Source: Streptomyces sp. A1136 (GTDB lineage Bacteria; Actinomycetota; Actinomycetes; Streptomycetales; Streptomycetaceae). Taken from it: DNA of 64,000 nt. Shown here piece after piece: positions 61,870 to 64,000 of this stretch; the first letter of the stretch is position 1, and the number at the start of each line of letters is the position of its first letter. The notes beneath the pieces were generated by a model. It worked only from the letters and a program-made list of their open reading frames with translations. It was not told where the DNA came from and made no database searches. Made by a program: the position numbers and the translations under genes. Location of the stretch: assembly GCF_004795055.1 (NCBI RefSeq), contig NZ_SSBJ01000007.1, forward strand, positions 206,293-270,292, read 5' to 3'.

Positions 61870-62708
61870 GGCTGTACGAGTCCTCCGTAGGCGTCGGGGC
61901 GGCGGTCGCGGTAGAAGGCCCACTGGTCGCGGACCTCCTTGATCAGGTCGAAGTCGAGGTCCCGGACGAGGAGTTCCTCCTCCTTGTCGCTCGCCGTCTC
62001 TCCGACGAACCGGCCGCGGGGGTCGACGAAGTAGCTGGTGCCGTAGAAGTCGTTGTCGCCGTACTCCTCCTGGCCGACGCGGTTGATGGCCGCGATGAAG
62101 TACTCGTTGGCGACGGCCGCGGCGGGCTGTTCCAGCTGCCACAGGTAGGCCGAGAGACCGCGGTGGGTGGCGGACGGGTTGTACACCAACTGGGCGCCTG
62201 CGAGTCCGAGTTGGCGCCACCCCTCGGGGAAGTGCCGGTCGTAGCAGATGTAGACGCCGACGCGGCCGACCGCGGTGTCGAAGACGGGCCAGCCGAGGTT
62301 GCCCGGTCGGAAGTAGTACTTCTCCCAGAAGCCCTTGACCTGCGGGATGTGGTGCTTGCGGTACTTCCCGAGGTAGCTGCCGTCGGCGTCGATGACGGCG
62401 GCGGTGTTGTAGTAGAAGCCCTCGGACTCCAGCTCGAAGACCGGGACGACGATCACCATGCCGGTCTCGCGGGCCAGGTCACGCATCCTGCGGACGGTGG
62501 GGCCGTCGGGGACGGGCTCGGCCCAGCGGTAGTGCTCGGGGTCCTGGACCTGGCAGAAGTAGGGGGCGTTGAAGACCTCCTGGAAGCCGATGATCTTCGC
62601 GCCCTGGGCGGCGGCCCGCCGGGCGTGCTCCTCGTGCTTGGCGATCATCGATTCGGTGTCTCCGGTCCAGGTGGCCTGGACCAGAGCGGCGCGGACGACT
62701 TGGGCCAT
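61866..62708 (-). CDS. Nitrilase-family N-carbamoyl-beta-alanine hydrolase (beta-ureidopropionase)
   Basis: The 280-residue protein has the Glu-Lys-Cys triad of the nitrilase superfamily: GFQEVF, GKYRKHHIPQ and VYICYDRHFPEGWR. The His/Arg-rich surroundings and context fit N-carbamoyl-beta-alanine amidohydrolase, giving beta-alanine, CO2 and ammonia. It is first gene of the operon, with a compound palindrome 118-150 bp in front of it. Confidence 0.93.
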   Translation of the reverse strand: MAQVVRAALVQATWTGDTESMIAKHEEHARRAAAQGAKIIGFQEVFNAPYFCQVQDPEHYRWAEPVPDGPTVRRMRDLARETGMVIVVPVFELESEGFYYNTAAVIDADGSYLGKYRKHHIPQVKGFWEKYYFRPGNLGWPVFDTAVGRVGVYICYDRHFPEGWRQLGLAGAQLVYNPSATHRGLSAYLWQLEQPAAAVANEYFIAAINRVGQEEYGDNDFYGTSYFVDPRGRFVGETASDKEEELLVRDLDFDLIKEVRDQWAFYRDRRPDAYGGLVQP

Positions 62709-62825
62709 GAGCTGCCTCCTCGCGACGGGACGCCGACTTCTACGCCCGTAGACGGTGTCCGTAGGGAGTAGAACGTAGGCCTCGTCACACCGTGGGGCAA
62801 GAGCGCCGTGCGCTGTTGGAGTAGT

Positions 62826-62857
62826 CGATCACGTTAGGTGCAAACGTGATCGTTTGC
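62826..62857. promoter_or_regulatory. Compound palindrome upstream of the pyrimidine degradation operon
   Basis: CGATCACGTT (62826-62835) and AACGTGATCG (62843-62852) form a perfect 10-bp inverted repeat with a 7-nt spacer. GCAAACG-TGAT-CGTTTGC (62840-62857) is a second perfect palindrome that overlaps it. This could be an operator (GCAAACG/CGTTTGC half-sites are LacI-family-like) or two alternative RNA hairpins ending the gene to the right. Confidence 0.5.
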
Positions 62858-62875
62858 GATCAGGGGGTGGCCGGT

Positions 62876-64000
62876 TCAGGGCAGGGGAATCCCGGCGACG
62901 CGAAGGGCGTGGGACAGGTCGCGGTGTTTGCCCCCGGCGAGCGCGGAGGCCGCGCGGAGCAGGCGCGGGGCGAACCAGTGCGGGTCCCGCCGCGCCAGGG
63001 CGGCGGCCTCCTCGGCGGTGCGCAGCCGGACGAAGGCGGAGAGCAGCGCGTCGGCCTCGCGCTCTCGCCCGCCGGCGCCGAGGAGGAGGGCCGCCTCGGC
63101 GATCTCGGCGGTGGGACGGGCGACGCCCTGGCGCAGCAGCGCGTCGCTGTCGCCGTCCCGCCCGGCCTCCCCGAGCGCTGCCGCCGCGGCGGCGAGCCGG
63201 CCGGGCGGGAGCGAGGCCGCCTCCCAGAGCAGGGTGGCCCAGTCCGCGCCGAGCCCGGCGCGGCCCAGCTCGGCGGCGAACTCCGGGAGGAGGTGCGCGG
63301 GCCACGCGGCGGCCTCGCAGAGCAGCGCGTGCGCCTCTCCCCCGCGACCCTGCGCCCGGAGCCCGAGGAGTCGGGCCACGGTCCGGGGCACCTCCGGCGG
63401 GAGGGCCCCGGTACCGGGCCCCACGGCAGGCCCTGTGGCAGGCTCCGGCGCACCGGGGCCGAGCCGCGGCGGGGCCGTCGGATCGGCGCCCGGGTGCTCG
63501 GCCGGGTCGGTGTCCGGGGCCGCGCCCGCGGGGACGAGATGGGCGAAGCGGGCGCCGCGGGGCGTGACCTCCGGGGCCCGGGGAGTCGAGTCCGGCAGCG
63601 ACGGCGGCGCTTCCCCGGCCGGCGCCCCCGCGTACCGGGCGCCCCCGCTACGCCGCCCACCCCGCAGCCACCGTCCGTCGGCCCGCCCGACCGGCTCCCC
63701 GGGCGACGCCTCGGGCGGTCCTACCCCGGGGCCGGCCGTCGAGCCCTGGTCCCGGGGCTCCGGTAACCCCGGGCCCGACTCCGGCGGCTGCGCCGCGAGG
63801 TCGGCGGCCGGACCCTCGTAGCGGGGCTCCCACACACCCGGGCCCGACTCCGGCGGTTGCGCCACCGGGCGGGTCGTCGCGCCCTCGCGCCGGGGCCCCG
63901 GGACCCGCGGGGGCCGCGCCGACTCCGGCGGCTGCACACCGAAGTCGGCGGCCGGACCCTCGTAGCGGGGCTCCCACACACCCGGGCCCGACTCCGGCGG
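62876..64000 (-). CDS. C-terminal part of a repeat-rich, unknown protein (partial)
   Basis: The frame is open to the right edge, so the N-terminus is outside. The visible 375 residues begin with Pro/Gly/Glu-rich repeats of about 24 residues (core EPRYEGPAAD...QPPESGPG), then a disordered Pro/Ala linker. A C-terminal helical repeat region follows (TVARLLGLRAQGRGGEAHALLCEAAAW; ELGRAGLGADWATLLWEAASLP; ALGEAGRDGDSDALLRQG; LLGAGGREREADALLSAFVRL), each of about 33-36 residues, like PPR/TPR-type pairs. No enzymatic motif is visible. Confidence 0.75.
   Translation of the reverse strand, partial: PPESGPGVWEPRYEGPAADFGVQPPESARPPRVPGPRREGATTRPVAQPPESGPGVWEPRYEGPAADLAAQPPESGPGLPEPRDQGSTAGPGVGPPEASPGEPVGRADGRWLRGGRRSGGARYAGAPAGEAPPSLPDSTPRAPEVTPRGARFAHLVPAGAAPDTDPAEHPGADPTAPPRLGPGAPEPATGPAVGPGTGALPPEVPRTVARLLGLRAQGRGGEAHALLCEAAAWPAHLLPEFAAELGRAGLGADWATLLWEAASLPPGRLAAAAAALGEAGRDGDSDALLRQGVARPTAEIAEAALLLGAGGREREADALLSAFVRLRTAEEAAALARRDPHWFAPRLLRAASALAGGKHRDLSHALRVAGIPLP
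63800..64000. repeat. Direct 57-bp repeat with 144-bp period inside the repeat-rich gene
   Basis: The stretch 63800-63856 is identical to 63944-64000. The 144-bp spacing equals 48 codons, that is two 24-residue protein repeats. The second copy touches the window edge, so more copies may follow. Confidence 0.85.

Noticed and set aside
63650..64000. Regular repeats considered as a CRISPR array
   Set aside because: The repeats are in frame, code for a Pro/Glu-rich protein, and the intervening sequences are diverged copies, not unique spacers.

Overview
The window is about 72% GC, codon use is strongly G/C-ended, GTG starts are frequent, and genes are packed with 4-8 bp overlaps (ATGA, GTGA). 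Together with the gene content (crotonyl-CoA carboxylase/reductase locus, SpoIIE-type phosphatases, GlxA-type AraC regulators, MAB_1171c-type membrane protein, TTA codons confined to regulator-like genes) this points to a Streptomyces chromosome. From memory, the ccr-psd-pssA-alkA-ogt order matches the S. coelicolor region around SCO6473-SCO6461; this was not checked by search.

Layout. 1-10.6 kb: end of a methyltransferase, a DUF5107 protein, peptidases (S9, M20, M55, tripeptidyl-aminopeptidase-like), an SRPBCC protein, RidA and a HEAT-repeat protein. 10.9-20.2 kb: the ethylmalonyl-CoA pathway: a double-domain 3-hydroxyacyl-CoA dehydrogenase, a TetR regulator, then ccr, ecm, mcl, mch and mcd in one direction. 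20.4-24.1 kb: phosphatidylserine decarboxylase and synthase, then an Ada/AlkA fusion and an O6-alkylguanine methyltransferase. 24-34 kb: housekeeping and regulatory genes including two convergent SpoIIE-type phosphatases. 34-37.2 kb: a translationally coupled operon of an ImmA/IrrE protease (with a TTA codon), a seven-helix membrane protein and a TPR-like protein. 37.5-42.5 kb: macro domain protein, FAD oxidoreductase, inositol-phosphatase-like protein and prolyl oligopeptidase. 57.5-62.7 kb: NUDIX protein, then a reductive pyrimidine/hydantoin degradation operon. 62.9 kb to the end: the 3' part of a repeat-rich protein.

The part most likely to be new is 42.6-57.35 kb, all on the minus strand. 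It looks like a peptide-based biosynthetic gene cluster. An 18-codon gene (56159-56215) with an ideal ribosome binding site encodes MKKIKVQKNRNYLGTLLG. A perfect 16-bp-arm hairpin follows it, and it lies between two paralogous M29-aminopeptidase-like genes. One paralogue keeps all the expected metal ligands; the other has lost nearly all of them. Downstream come a probable haem-oxygenase-like diiron enzyme, an unknown GNAT-like protein, an M14-type (DUF2817) carboxypeptidase, an MFS exporter and an ATP-grasp ligase. A second unit holds a hydroxyacid-oxoacid transhydrogenase-like alcohol dehydrogenase, an aldehyde dehydrogenase and a LuxR regulator with a TTA codon. These are followed by a GlxA-type regulator, aspartate-semialdehyde dehydrogenase and an aspartokinase without recognisable ACT domains. 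Both main promoters carry the same near-palindrome (CCATAGGACYYTYGTCCC).

Working model (inference): the aspartokinase and semialdehyde dehydrogenase supply an aspartate-derived building block. The short peptide is either a RiPP precursor or a carrier to which the ATP-grasp enzyme adds that block. The diiron enzyme and the dehydrogenases modify it, peptidases trim it, and the MFS protein exports the product.
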